A stretch of 64,000 nt of DNA from Brucellaceae bacterium (GCA_020637775.1 JACKJV010000005.1:62001-126000); one strand, 5' to 3'; shown: positions 31,109-40,506, numbered from the stretch's first letter. The notes: generated by a model from the sequence alone, not told the origin. Translations and numbers: made by a program.

Positions 31109-32253
31109 CGGCGATCCAGGATGTCGGCATGACGCTATCGCGTCCGGGGGCCATGCCCGGTTACCGGCCGCGTCTCCTGATGACAGTGGATGCCGTCGGC
31201 GGTGTCTGGCGTTACGCCATGGAGCTTGCACGCGCGCTGACATCGCGCGGGGTCGATGTGATCTTTCTGTGCCTTGGGCCGAAGCCCGCCCGCCTACAGG
31301 TCGTCGAGGCCGAAGAGACAGGCACCCTGCTGTGCTCCGACCACAGGCTCGACTGGATGGCGCAGGACAAGACGGAGACGGTCGCGGCATGCGCAAGCAT
31401 CGACCGGGTGACCGAGGAACATGACATCGACCTGCTGCATCTCAATGCACCGGCGCAGGCGGCCCATCTCAAGACGGATCTCCCCCGGATCGTCGTCTCC
31501 CATTCGTGCATGCCAAGCTGGTGGTACATCGTGCGCGGCGGCCAGCTTCCCGAGGACTGGGAATGGCGGCAAAGGGAGAATCGGCAGGGCTTCGAGGCCG
31601 CGAATGCGACCATCGTCCCCAGCGGGGCCCATGCCGACATCCTCACCGAATGCTACGGACGGATTGCCGGCCTTGAGGTGGTTCACAACGGGATCGGCGC
31701 GGTCCTGCATGGGCAGGAAAAGGAATCCTTCGCCTTCGCGGCCGGGCGCTGGTGGGACGAGGGCAAGAACGGCCGCATCTTCAACGGTATCGACAATGCC
31801 CTGGGCTGGCCGCTGGTCCTGGCCGGGGCCAAGGTGGGGCCGTCCGGTGAGACGGCCGGATATGCGGGCGAAACCCTGGGCGACATGCCTCATCACCGGG
31901 TGATGGAGTTCATGCGCCGCGCCGCGGTCGTCGTCTCGCCATCGCTCTATGAACCCTTCGGTCTTGCCGTGCTGGAGGCGGCCCGGGCCGGTGCGGCGGT
32001 GGCGGTGGCGAATATTCCCACCTATCGCGAACTCTGGCGCGATGCCGTCCTCTACTTCGATCCGCGCGATCCAAGAACGCTTCGCGAGGCGCTTTCACGT
32101 CTTGCCGGCGATCCGGCACTGCGGCAGGCCATGGGCGACCGGGCCCTCGCCGCCTCGCGCCGATACACCCCCAGCCGCCAGGCGGAAGCCATGCTCGCCA
32201 TTTACGGCGGTGTTTGCCCGGCCTTTGCCGGATTGTCTGAAACGGAGGCCTGA
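31105..32253 (+). CDS. Glycosyltransferase family 4 protein
   Basis: A GT-B fold glycosyltransferase of 382 residues. The N-terminal acceptor domain contains DAVGGVWRYAMELARAL. The C-terminal donor-binding domain has SPSLYEPFGLAVLEAARAG, the E-x7-E motif of GT4 enzymes. The start at 31105 overlaps the preceding stop. The gene ends directly against the next start (TGA then ATG). Donor and acceptor are unknown; UDP-xylose or UDP-glucuronate made by neighbours are plausible donors. Confidence 0.88.
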   Translation: MTAIQDVGMTLSRPGAMPGYRPRLLMTVDAVGGVWRYAMELARALTSRGVDVIFLCLGPKPARLQVVEAEETGTLLCSDHRLDWMAQDKTETVAACASIDRVTEEHDIDLLHLNAPAQAAHLKTDLPRIVVSHSCMPSWWYIVRGGQLPEDWEWRQRENRQGFEAANATIVPSGAHADILTECYGRIAGLEVVHNGIGAVLHGQEKESFAFAAGRWWDEGKNGRIFNGIDNALGWPLVLAGAKVGPSGETAGYAGETLGDMPHHRVMEFMRRAAVVVSPSLYEPFGLAVLEAARAGAAVAVANIPTYRELWRDAVLYFDPRDPRTLREALSRLAGDPALRQAMGDRALAASRRYTPSRQAEAMLAIYGGVCPAFAGLSETEA

Positions 32254-33383
32254 ATGCGTTTCCTGTTCTATACCCATTCCCTGGTGTCCGACTGGAACCA
32301 TGGCAATGCACACTTCCTGCGTGGCGTGATGCGCGACCTGATTGCGCGTGGACATGAGGCGGTGGCGCTGGAGCCGGCCGATGGCTGGAGCCGCGGCAAC
32401 CTGGTGGCCGAACAGGGCGCCATTGCGCTGGAGCGGTTCAGATCCGACTTTCCGGAGCTGACCTCCATGACCTATGGGCGGCGCTTCCCGCATGAAGACG
32501 TCGTGGCCGAGGCCGATGTCGTCATTGTGCACGAATGGACCGACCCGTCGCTCGTGGCGCGCCTTGGCCGGTGCCGTGCCCGGGGCGGCCGCTTCACGCT
32601 TCTGTTCCATGACACCCATCACCGCGCGGTCTCGGCGGAAAAGGACATCGCCGCGCTGATCTTTCCGGCTACGACTGCGTGCTTGCATTCGGCGAGGCGC
32701 TGCGCGCGCACTACCTCGAAAGGGGTTGGGGCAACCGGGTGGAAACCTGGCACGAGGCGGCAGACACACGGCTGTTCCATCCTTCCGGGACGGAAGAACG
32801 CAACCGGGACGTGGTGTGGATCGGCAATTGGGGTGACGGCGAACGAAGCCGGGAGTTGGAGGATTATCTTCTCGATCCCGTGCGGGAAAACGGCCTGAAC
32901 GGCACGGTTCACGGGGTCCGCTATCCGCCGGACGCGCTTGCTAGCGTGAAGGAGGCCGGGCTGACCTTCGGCGGCTGGGTTGCCAATGCCAGGGTTCCGC
33001 AGGTCTTTGCCCGCCACAAGGTTGCGGTGCATGTGCCCAGGCGCCCCTATGCCACGGCGCTGCCGGGCATTCCGACGATCCGGATGTTCGAGGCGATGGC
33101 CTGCGGCATTCCGCTGGTCAGCGCGCCATGGGAGGATGCCGAGGGCCTGTTCCGTCCCGGCCGCGACTACCTCGCCGCCGCCGATCCCCGCCAGATGTCA
33201 GCTTATGTCCGCGATGTGGTGCATGACCGGCAGCTTTCCGGTGCGCTGGCAAAATCCGGCCTGGAGACGATCCGGCAGCACCACACCTGCGCGCATCGCG
33301 TCGATCAGCTTTTCAGTGTGCTCCGGCGCCTCGGCAGCCGCGCCGCCCGCAACGCCCAACCGGCAATGGAGGCCGCAAGATGA
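32254..33383 (+). CDS. CgeB-type glycosyltransferase 1, one frameshift
   Basis: First of three consecutive proteins with a CgeB-like / Glyco_trans_1_2 donor domain; the block IPTIRMFEAMACGIPLVSA is near the C-terminus. One base is missing at 32658/32659: restoring a G (CTGGAT in place of CTGAT) joins ALDLSGYDCVLAFGEAL and gives 376 residues. The span is 3n+2, as expected for one deletion. The N-terminus FLFYTHSLVSDWNHGNAHFL resembles the start of the next two proteins, which suggests tandem duplication. No signal peptide is seen; the enzyme should be cytoplasmic. Confidence 0.82.
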
Positions 33384-34474
33384 AAATCGCCTTCTATGGC
33401 TCCAGCCTGCTTTCATCGCGGTGGAACGGCGCAGCCACCTATTACCGCGGCATGATCCGGGCGCTCGCCGCGCTTGGTTACCGGACCACATTCTTCGAAC
33501 CGGATGTCTATGAAAGGCAACAGCACCGCGACATCGATCCGCCCGCGTGGTGCGACGTGGTTGTCTATGAGCCCCGCGCCGACGACCTGAAGCGTATCGC
33601 GGCGCGTGCCGGCGATGCCGACATCGTGGTCAAGGCGAGCGGTGTCGGCTTCGAGGACGACGCGCTTTTCGAAGCAGTCCTGCGGGCGGCGCGCCCGGAT
33701 GCGATCACGGTCTTCTGGGACGTCGACGCGCCCGCCACGCTGGCCGGATTGCGCGGCGACGGCGACCATCCCTTGCACAACCATCTCAAGCGGGCCGACC
33801 TCGTGCTGACCTACGGGGGCGGCGACCCGATCGTCTACGGCTATCGCAGCCTTGGCGTGGAAACGTGCATACCCATTTACAACGCGCTTGATCCCGCCAC
33901 GCATTTTTCGGTGCCGGAAGAAGTCCGTTTCGGGTCGGACCTCTCGCTTCTGGCAAACCGGCTGCCGGATCGCGAAGCGCGAATCGACGATTTCTTCTTC
34001 GGCCCCGCGAACGCGCTTCCGGAAAGGCGGTTCCTGCTGGGCGGCTCCGGCTGGGACGACAGGGCGCTGCCGGCGAATGTGCGATGGATCGGCCATGTCG
34101 GCACGGGCGACCACAATGCCTTCAACACCTCGCCGCTGGCGGTCCTCAATGTCAGCCGGGACAGCATGGCAGCCAACGGGTTTTCACCGGCCACCCGCGT
34201 ATTCGAGGCAGCCGGCGCCGGCGCCTGCCTGATCACGGACGACTGGGCCGGCCTGGACCTGTTTCTGAAACCGGAAGAGGAAGTGCTCGTTGCCCGGGAC
34301 GGACAAGACGTGGCCGCCATCCTCTGCCGGCTCGACCCGCTCGACGCCCAGGTGATCGGCGAGCGGGCGCGCCGCCGGATCCTGGCCGAACACACCTATG
34401 ACCGGCGCGCCGCGACGGTCGATTCGCTTTTCAGCCGCCTGTTGAAGGCGCGCAGAATGGAGGCTGCCGAATGA
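33380..34474 (+). CDS. CgeB-type glycosyltransferase 2
   Basis: A 364-residue member of the same family. The N-terminus IAFYGSSLLSSRWNGAATYY parallels the neighbours, and the donor-site block SPATRVFEAAGAGACLIT is in the C-terminal third. The middle contains DVDAPATL, a position shared with the third paralogue (DIDTPVTL). It overlaps both flanking genes by ATGA. Proteins of this type are named after the Bacillus spore-crust protein CgeB, and their sugar specificity is mostly unknown. Confidence 0.86.
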   Translation: MKIAFYGSSLLSSRWNGAATYYRGMIRALAALGYRTTFFEPDVYERQQHRDIDPPAWCDVVVYEPRADDLKRIAARAGDADIVVKASGVGFEDDALFEAVLRAARPDAITVFWDVDAPATLAGLRGDGDHPLHNHLKRADLVLTYGGGDPIVYGYRSLGVETCIPIYNALDPATHFSVPEEVRFGSDLSLLANRLPDREARIDDFFFGPANALPERRFLLGGSGWDDRALPANVRWIGHVGTGDHNAFNTSPLAVLNVSRDSMAANGFSPATRVFEAAGAGACLITDDWAGLDLFLKPEEEVLVARDGQDVAAILCRLDPLDAQVIGERARRRILAEHTYDRRAATVDSLFSRLLKARRMEAAE

Positions 34475-35583
34475 ACACGCCCCTGCGCCTTGTCTTCCTC
34501 GGCCTTTCCCTGTCCTCGTCCTGGGGAAACGGCCATGCAACCACATACCGGTCGCTGCTGCGCGGCCTCGCCGCCCGGAACCATGACGTGCTGTTCCTAG
34601 AACGGGATGTTCCCTGGTACGCGGAAAACCGCGACATGCCGGCCCCGGACTTCTGCTCCCTGGAACTGTATGACGATCCCGCCGGCCTCGACGCCTTCCG
34701 GCCGCGCATCGAGGAGGCCGATGCCGTGATCGTCGGATCCTATGTTCCCGATGGCGCGGCGGTGATCGACCGTATCGCGGCCATGTCGCCCCGGCGCCTG
34801 TGCTTCTACGATATCGACACGCCGGTGACGCTGGCACGCCTGCAAAGCGGGGACGAGCACTTCCTGGCCCGCCGGCAGGTGCCGCAATTCGACATCTATT
34901 TCTCGTTCTCCGGCGGGCAGATCCTGGACCGGTTGAGCCGGGCCTTCGGCGCAAGGCGCGCCCTGCCCCTGTATTGCAGCGTCGACGAGACCCGTTACTT
35001 TCCGACCGACGAGGAGCCATGCTGGGATCTGGGCTATCTCGGCACCTACAGCCCCGACCGGCAGCCGGTGCTCGACCAGCTTCTGCTGAAGCCGGCCCGC
35101 CAACTGGGGCACATGCGCTTCGTCGTCGCGGGTCCGGGCTATCCCGATACGTCCGGCTGGCCCGCCAATGTGGAACACATTCCCCACCTGCCGCCCGGCG
35201 AGCATGCCCGGTTCTACAACCGCCAGCGCTTCACCCTGAACGTGACGCGGGCCGACATGGTGGCCGCCGGCTGGTCCCCCAGCGTCCGCCTGTTCGAGGC
35301 GGCGGCTTGCGCCACCCCTGTGATCAGCGACCGCTGGCGGGGCATTGGCGACTTCTTTCCGGAAGGCAGCGCCATCGCCATTGCCGACGGCCCGCGCGAG
35401 GTGGTTCGCATGCTGACCGGCAGGAGCCGGACGGATGCCGGGGAGATGGCGCGGGAGGCCCGGCGCATCGCCTTGCTGCGCCACACCGGCACGGCCCGCG
35501 CCCGCGAACTGGTTGATGCCCTTTCCGCCCTGCCAGCGCGGCGGCCCGACGCTTTCGAGGACGATCAAAGGAGGACGGCATGA
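34471..35583 (+). CDS. CgeB-type glycosyltransferase 3
   Basis: A 370-residue paralogue with N-terminus LVFLGLSLSSSWGNGHATTY and donor-binding block SPSVRLFEAAACATPVIS. DIDTPVTLARL and YCSVDETRYFP are shared positions with related CgeB-like enzymes. The protein is coupled at both ends by four-base overlaps. Three different paralogues kept side by side suggest that each adds a different sugar or linkage; that is inference from context. Confidence 0.86.
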   Translation: MNTPLRLVFLGLSLSSSWGNGHATTYRSLLRGLAARNHDVLFLERDVPWYAENRDMPAPDFCSLELYDDPAGLDAFRPRIEEADAVIVGSYVPDGAAVIDRIAAMSPRRLCFYDIDTPVTLARLQSGDEHFLARRQVPQFDIYFSFSGGQILDRLSRAFGARRALPLYCSVDETRYFPTDEEPCWDLGYLGTYSPDRQPVLDQLLLKPARQLGHMRFVVAGPGYPDTSGWPANVEHIPHLPPGEHARFYNRQRFTLNVTRADMVAAGWSPSVRLFEAAACATPVISDRWRGIGDFFPEGSAIAIADGPREVVRMLTGRSRTDAGEMAREARRIALLRHTGTARARELVDALSALPARRPDAFEDDQRRTA

Positions 35584-36632
35584 CCGGCGGCGTGCAAACT
35601 GAACCTGCCCGTCAGCGCACGGCGCTGGTGGCCGGCGGAGCCGGCTTTCTCGGGTCGCATCTGTGCGAGGCGCTTCTGGGCGAAGGCGCAAGCGTGATCT
35701 GCGTCGACAACCTGGTGACCGGACAGCAGGCCAATGTCGCCGCGCTGGACGAGCATCCGCGGTTCCGCTTCATCCGCCATGACGTGATGAAGGCGCTGCG
35801 CATCGAGGAACCGGTGACGGAGATCTACAATCTTGCATCCGCCGCCTCGCCGCCGCGCTATCAGGCGCGGCCGGTTCACACCTTGATGACGAATGTGGCA
35901 GGCACGGCAAACCTGCTGGCGATGGCCCAGGCCAAGGGGGCGACATTCCTGCAGGCATCGACCAGCGAAGTCTACGGAGACCCTGAGGTGCATCCGCAGC
36001 CGGAGAGCTATCGCGGCCATGTCAACTGCACGGGACCGCGCGCCTGTTATGACGAGGGCAAGCGGGCGGCCGAGGCGCTGTGCTTCGATTTCCTGCGTTC
36101 CGGACGGGCGGATGTGCGCGTCGCGCGCATCTTCAACACTTATGGGCCGCGCATGGACCCGGAGGACGGCCGCGTGATCTCGAACCTCATCATGCAGGCC
36201 TGCGCCGGCCAGCCGCTGACGGTCCACGGTTCGGGCAGCCAGACACGTTCGTTCTGCTATGTCGATGATCTCATTGCCGGCCTGCTCGCGCTGATGCGGG
36301 TGGAACCGAACCCGATGGTGCCGGTGAATCTTGGCAATCCCGGTGAAATCACCGTGCATGACGTGGCCGACATGATCCTCGCGCGCATGCCGCATGCCGG
36401 CGATCCGGTCTTTCGCCCCCTGCCCCAGGACGATCCGCAACGCCGCTGCCCCGATATTTCGCTTGCCGGGCAATTGCTCGGCTGGCAGCCCCGCATCGCG
36501 TTCGAGGACGGCCTGGAGCGGACCATTGCATGGTTTTCGGCCTTTTATGGAGACAAGCCTGGCGAAAATCCACAACCGCCATACCCCATGGACGACGAGC
36601 AGGAACGCGATGAGCAGCAGATTGTCCAGTAA
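35580..36632 (+). CDS. UDP-glucuronate decarboxylase (UDP-xylose synthase) family SDR
   Basis: Converts UDP-glucuronate to UDP-xylose with bound NAD. The Rossmann motif is GGAGFLGSHL. The diagnostic family segment GPRACYDEGKR carries the catalytic Tyr and Lys. Further matches are STSEVYGDPEVHPQPE and FNTYGPRMDPEDGRV. The length is 350 residues, with a hydrophilic acidic C-terminal extension (DDEQERDEQQ). Together with the UDP-glucose dehydrogenase at 26511 it completes UDP-glucose to UDP-xylose. It overlaps the methyltransferase by 23 bases. Confidence 0.92.
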   Translation: MTGGVQTEPARQRTALVAGGAGFLGSHLCEALLGEGASVICVDNLVTGQQANVAALDEHPRFRFIRHDVMKALRIEEPVTEIYNLASAASPPRYQARPVHTLMTNVAGTANLLAMAQAKGATFLQASTSEVYGDPEVHPQPESYRGHVNCTGPRACYDEGKRAAEALCFDFLRSGRADVRVARIFNTYGPRMDPEDGRVISNLIMQACAGQPLTVHGSGSQTRSFCYVDDLIAGLLALMRVEPNPMVPVNLGNPGEITVHDVADMILARMPHAGDPVFRPLPQDDPQRRCPDISLAGQLLGWQPRIAFEDGLERTIAWFSAFYGDKPGENPQPPYPMDDEQERDEQQIVQ

Positions 36633-37365
36633 TGCCGGGACGGGCCTGCGCGCTGAAATCGAGGCGCTCGGTCCGTGGTTCCAGAACCTGCGGATCGGCG
36701 GCCAGGAAACGGCCCCGGACCATTTTCTGGGCGACTATCCCGCCTTCAAGTGGCGCGGTTTCGCCCATGTCCTGCCGGACGATCTGGAAGGGCGCACCGT
36801 TCTCGATATCGGCTGCAATGCCGGCTTCTATTCCATCGAGATGAAACGGCGCAATGCCGGCCGTGTCGTGGGCATCGACAGCGATCCGCACTATCTGCGC
36901 CAGGCGCGCTTTGCCGCCCGCCATGCCGGCGTCGATATCGAACTGCACGAGATGTCGGTCTACGATCTTGCCCGCCTGGGCGAACGCTTCGACCTGGTGA
37001 TCTTCATGGGCGTTCTCTACCACCTGCGCCATCCGCTTCTGGCGCTGGACCTGATCCGCGAGCATGTGGCGAACGACCTGTTGCTGTTTCAGTCCCTCCA
37101 GCGCGGCGATGAAACGGTTTTCTCGCCGCGCGAGAACCATCCATTCGATGACTGGTCGGTTTTCGAGGAGCCGGGTTTCCCGCGCCTTTCCTTTGTCGAG
37201 AACCGCTATGCCGGTGATCCGACCAACTGGTTCGTGCCCAACCGCGCCGGCGTGGAGGCCATGCTGCGAAGCGCGGGCTTCGGCGTGATCGCCCATCCCG
37301 AACGCGAAGTCTATCTCTGCCGCATTGGCGACCGGCCGCCCTTCGTGCAGGCCCCGCCGCTGTGA
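36610..37365 (+). CDS. SAM-dependent methyltransferase of the glycan cluster
   Basis: A class I methyltransferase of 251 residues. The SAM motif I is VLDIGCNAGFYSIEM, followed by the acidic loop VVGIDSD and later FDLVIFMGVLYHLRHP. This pattern resembles tRNA-cmo5U34 methyltransferase-like (DUF1698) proteins. A subgroup of these occurs beside glycosyltransferases, which I recall as the Rta_06860 type without being able to verify it. Context favours O-methylation of a sugar over tRNA modification. The start at 36610 has AGGAA upstream and lies inside the end of the decarboxylase gene, so it is translationally coupled. Confidence 0.85.
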   Translation: MSSRLSSNAGTGLRAEIEALGPWFQNLRIGGQETAPDHFLGDYPAFKWRGFAHVLPDDLEGRTVLDIGCNAGFYSIEMKRRNAGRVVGIDSDPHYLRQARFAARHAGVDIELHEMSVYDLARLGERFDLVIFMGVLYHLRHPLLALDLIREHVANDLLLFQSLQRGDETVFSPRENHPFDDWSVFEEPGFPRLSFVENRYAGDPTNWFVPNRAGVEAMLRSAGFGVIAHPEREVYLCRIGDRPPFVQAPPL

Positions 37366-37548
37366 AGGCGGTGCGCGTCCTCGTCATCCTGTCTGGGTTA
37401 CACGCTGCCGCCCCTGAAACTTTCCTGCCGCAGGCTGGGCGAAGTGGACGTCGGCATCACGCACAGGTTCATGGCTGCCCTGTTCGGCGTGCTGCTACAA
37501 GGCGGCGAACTGGCCGATCCGGCGCTCTGGCGCATCGGCGGACTGTGA
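37362..37548 (+). CDS. Possible small hypothetical protein, frameshifted
   Basis: A GTG at 37362 overlaps the methyltransferase stop in the same ATGA-like manner as other genes here and reads [12 protein letters not shown]. Dropping one G from GGG at 37395-37397 continues the frame as [19 protein letters not shown] to a stop at 37548, about 61 residues. I do not recognise the product. It may instead be the remnant of a longer gene or simply noncoding DNA. Confidence 0.3.
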
Positions 37549-37605
37549 CCGGTTCCTGCCTTTTCGAAACGGTGCCTGCGCCGCCGCAGATCACACATGG
37601 TTTGA

Positions 37606-39012
37606 CTATGGCTGCAGCAATGGCCCGCCCATGATGTCGAGCAGCGGCCCTGAGCCGATGCCGAACACGAACAGGAGGGCACCGGCGGCAAGCATCGCGG
37701 TGCCCGACCAGGTGCCAAGAATGGCTGATTGCCCTGCCGACGTGCCAAAACAGACCGGGGCAATCACGCGGGCGTAATAGAACAGCGAAACCACCGTATT
37801 GGCGATCGCCGCAGCGGCAAGCCAGGCATATCCGCCATCGATGGTGGCGAGGAACAGCAGCATCTTTCCGATGAAGCCGGCAAGGGGCGGAATTCCCACG
37901 AGCGAAAGGAGCGCGGCCACCAGGATGAATGCCGTCCATGGCCTGTCGCGAACAAGGCCGGCATAGTCACGGGCGGCCGTGCGCCCCCGCAGGTGGATGA
38001 CGGCACCGAAGGCTGCCAGGTTCGCCACCGTATAGCCGAGCAGGAAATACAGCAGCGCGGGCAGCGCGTCCGGAGCGAGGCCGATGACAGCCACAGCCAT
38101 CAGGGCATAGCCGGACTGCGAGACCGATGACCAGCCGAGCAAACGGCGCAGATCGTCCTGCCACAGCGCGGCAAGATTGCCCAGCGTCATCGTGATGACC
38201 GCCAGAGCGGCGACGACCGGCCGCAGGGCCAAGACATCGGGGGGAAACAGCGATACGAACCGGGCGAGCGCGATGGCCCCGCCGATTTTGGGCGCAACGG
38301 TCAGGAAGGCGGCGGCTGGCGCGGGTGCCCCCTCCGCCACGTCCGGCATCCAGGCATGGGCAGGAACCGCACCAAGCTTGAATGCAAGCCCGATCGCCAC
38401 GAGCCCCACCCCGGCTGAAAGCAGGGCGCTGTTTTCCGTGGATGCCAGTGTTGCCTCCAGGCCATGGTAATCCGTGGTCCCCAGCATGCCGAACACCAGA
38501 ACCACCCCGATGGCGAGCGCCGTGTTGGCAAGCGCTCCCATGAGGAAGTATTTCATTCCCGCCTCGACGGAGACGGCCCAGTCGCGGTGATAGGCAGCCA
38601 GCGTATAGCCGGTGACCGAGGACAGCAGCGCGCCCATGACAAGTTGCAGCAGGTCGGCCGCAGCCGCCATCGCCATGGCACCGAGGCAGGAGAACAGCAG
38701 GATCGCGTAATACTCGCCATGCCGGCGGTCGCTCCGCATCCAGTCCGGCGAGAACGCGCAGACAGCCGCCGCTGTGCCAAGAACCATCAGCCGCCCCCAG
38801 ACGCTTGCTCCGTCGAGCGCCCAGACGCCGCTGAAGGTCAGCGTCTCACGCCCCGCCTGCGCCGCGCACAGCGCCATGGCCACGACGAGACCGGCGATGG
38901 CAACGGGCGCGCAGACCCATTGCCTTGCATGCGGCAAGAACGACGCAAGCAGGACAATTCCCACAGCCGTCAGCAGCACGGCCAATTCCGGAAGAATGTC
39001 GCCGACGGGCAT
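37606..39012 (-). CDS. NuoN-like proton-translocating antiporter subunit
   Basis: A Mrp-antiporter-type membrane subunit of 468 residues with about 14 helices. The helix 7 lysine is kept in AFKLGAVPAHAWMPDVAEG. The helix 5 position that usually reads LGxEL (key glutamate) reads MGALL here, so that acidic residue appears absent. The start at 39012 overlaps the NuoM stop (ATGA). It is the last gene of the minus-strand operon. Orthology to NuoN is by order and size; divergence from textbook NuoN is high. Confidence 0.85.
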   Translation of the reverse strand: MPVGDILPELAVLLTAVGIVLLASFLPHARQWVCAPVAIAGLVVAMALCAAQAGRETLTFSGVWALDGASVWGRLMVLGTAAAVCAFSPDWMRSDRRHGEYYAILLFSCLGAMAMAAAADLLQLVMGALLSSVTGYTLAAYHRDWAVSVEAGMKYFLMGALANTALAIGVVLVFGMLGTTDYHGLEATLASTENSALLSAGVGLVAIGLAFKLGAVPAHAWMPDVAEGAPAPAAAFLTVAPKIGGAIALARFVSLFPPDVLALRPVVAALAVITMTLGNLAALWQDDLRRLLGWSSVSQSGYALMAVAVIGLAPDALPALLYFLLGYTVANLAAFGAVIHLRGRTAARDYAGLVRDRPWTAFILVAALLSLVGIPPLAGFIGKMLLFLATIDGGYAWLAAAAIANTVVSLFYYARVIAPVCFGTSAGQSAILGTWSGTAMLAAGALLFVFGIGSGPLLDIMGGPLLQP

Positions 39013-40505
39013 CAACGCGCACCGACGATGGCGGAAGCCCCCGCATTGACCAGGTCGAGCAGCCATCGCGGATAGAGACCGATCAGCACCACCAGGGCGA
39101 GCAAGGCGCCAAGGATCGCGGTTTCGCTCCGGTCAAGGTCGGGAAACGCGGCTCGCCGCTTCGGCAGGGCGCCGAAGAAAATCTGCTGGATCATCGAGAG
39201 AAACAGCGCGGCAGTGATCAGGATCCCCGAAAGGGCGATGGCCGCGAGCCATGGATAGACGGAGAAGGTGCCAGCAAAAATCTGGAACTCGGCCACGAAA
39301 CCGGCAAGCGCCGGCAGACCGAGGCTGGCGAAGGATGCGAGGATCATCGTGCCGGTCAAGCGTGGCGCAATTGCAGCAAGCCCGCCATAGTGGCCGATCT
39401 CGTAGTCCTGCGTGCGCCGCCAGAACCCGCCGGCGATCAGGAACAGAGAGCCGGTGATGAGACCGTGGGCGATCATCTCGGTCACCGCTCCGGTCAGCGC
39501 GAGCTGTCGGGCAGACCCGGCACTTTCGGCTGCCAGCGCTCCGGCCGCCGCAATGCCCAGCACGGTGTATCCCATGTGGTTGACCGACGTGTAGGCTATC
39601 CGCCGTTTCAGGTTTGGCTGGGCGAAGGCGACGAGCGCACCCCAGAGGATCGAGACCAGCGCGATCACGCCGATCAAAAGGGAATGGCGGGCAAAGGTTT
39701 CGGGCATCATCGACAGCGGAATCCGCACCATGCCGTAGGTACCCATCTTGAGCAGCACGCCGGCCAGGATTGCCGATGCCGGACCGGGCGCATCGACATG
39801 GGCCGGCGGCAGCCATGTATGGAAGGGAACCAGCGGCGTCTTGATGGCGAAACCGAGCATGAACCCGGCCAGGACCAGCGTGGCCGCAAGATCTGCACCG
39901 TCGCGCGGGCGGCGCGCGATCAATTCACGCATGTCGAAGGTCAGCGGGTCGCTCGCCAGGACCAGGCCGAGTATGGCCAGCAGCAGCGCCAGCGAACCGG
40001 CCAGCGTGTAGACGAAGAACTTGAGCGCCGCCGCCTGCGCGTCGCCATGGCCCCACCGGCCGACCAAGAAATACATTCCCACGAGGCTGAGATCGAAGAA
40101 GACATAGAAGACAAGAAGGTCGAGCGTCAGCAGCAGGCCCAGCGACGCCCCCTCGAGAAACAGGAACCAGGCGTAATACCGGCGCGCACGGACCAGCGTA
40201 TCGGCCGGCCAGGCGATGGCGGCAAGGAACAGCAGGGCGCTCATCAAAGCGATCGAAAGCGAGATGCCATCGACGCCGACCCGCCATGACACGCCGAGCG
40301 CGGGGATCCATGGGACGCCGGCAACGGACTGGAAGACCGGAGCCCCGCCGGATGCATCGAAGCGGGTCCACACGGCCACGAGCAAGACCAGCGGCAGGAT
40401 TGCCACAACGGTCGCGAACCTGCGGGCGGCCTTCTCGCCCATGCGCGGTGCGAGCGCGAGGAAGGCCGAGGCAAGGAGGGGGAGAAGAATGGCGAGTGTC
40501 AGCAT
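39012..40505 (-). CDS. NuoM-like proton-translocating antiporter subunit
   Basis: A 497-residue polytopic protein. GFAIKTPLVPFHTWLPPAHVDAP and GVLLKMGTYGMVRIPL hold the conserved helix 7 and 8 lysines. The helix 5 motif that is FFWExxLxPMYFL in standard NuoM reads VFFDLSLVGMYFLVGRWG, i.e. Asp in place of the key Glu. The start at 40505 gives MLTLAILLPLLAS; the longer frame begins inside nuoL. One base separates it from the nuoL stop. Confidence 0.88.
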   Translation of the reverse strand: MLTLAILLPLLASAFLALAPRMGEKAARRFATVVAILPLVLLVAVWTRFDASGGAPVFQSVAGVPWIPALGVSWRVGVDGISLSIALMSALLFLAAIAWPADTLVRARRYYAWFLFLEGASLGLLLTLDLLVFYVFFDLSLVGMYFLVGRWGHGDAQAAALKFFVYTLAGSLALLLAILGLVLASDPLTFDMRELIARRPRDGADLAATLVLAGFMLGFAIKTPLVPFHTWLPPAHVDAPGPASAILAGVLLKMGTYGMVRIPLSMMPETFARHSLLIGVIALVSILWGALVAFAQPNLKRRIAYTSVNHMGYTVLGIAAAGALAAESAGSARQLALTGAVTEMIAHGLITGSLFLIAGGFWRRTQDYEIGHYGGLAAIAPRLTGTMILASFASLGLPALAGFVAEFQIFAGTFSVYPWLAAIALSGILITAALFLSMIQQIFFGALPKRRAAFPDLDRSETAILGALLALVVLIGLYPRWLLDLVNAGASAIVGAR

Positions 40506-40506
40506 G

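Noticed and set aside
38925-40289. 454-codon plus-strand frame opposite the NuoM/NuoN-like genes
   Set aside because: Gln/Arg/Gly-rich antisense frame; the membrane proteins on the minus strand are clear.
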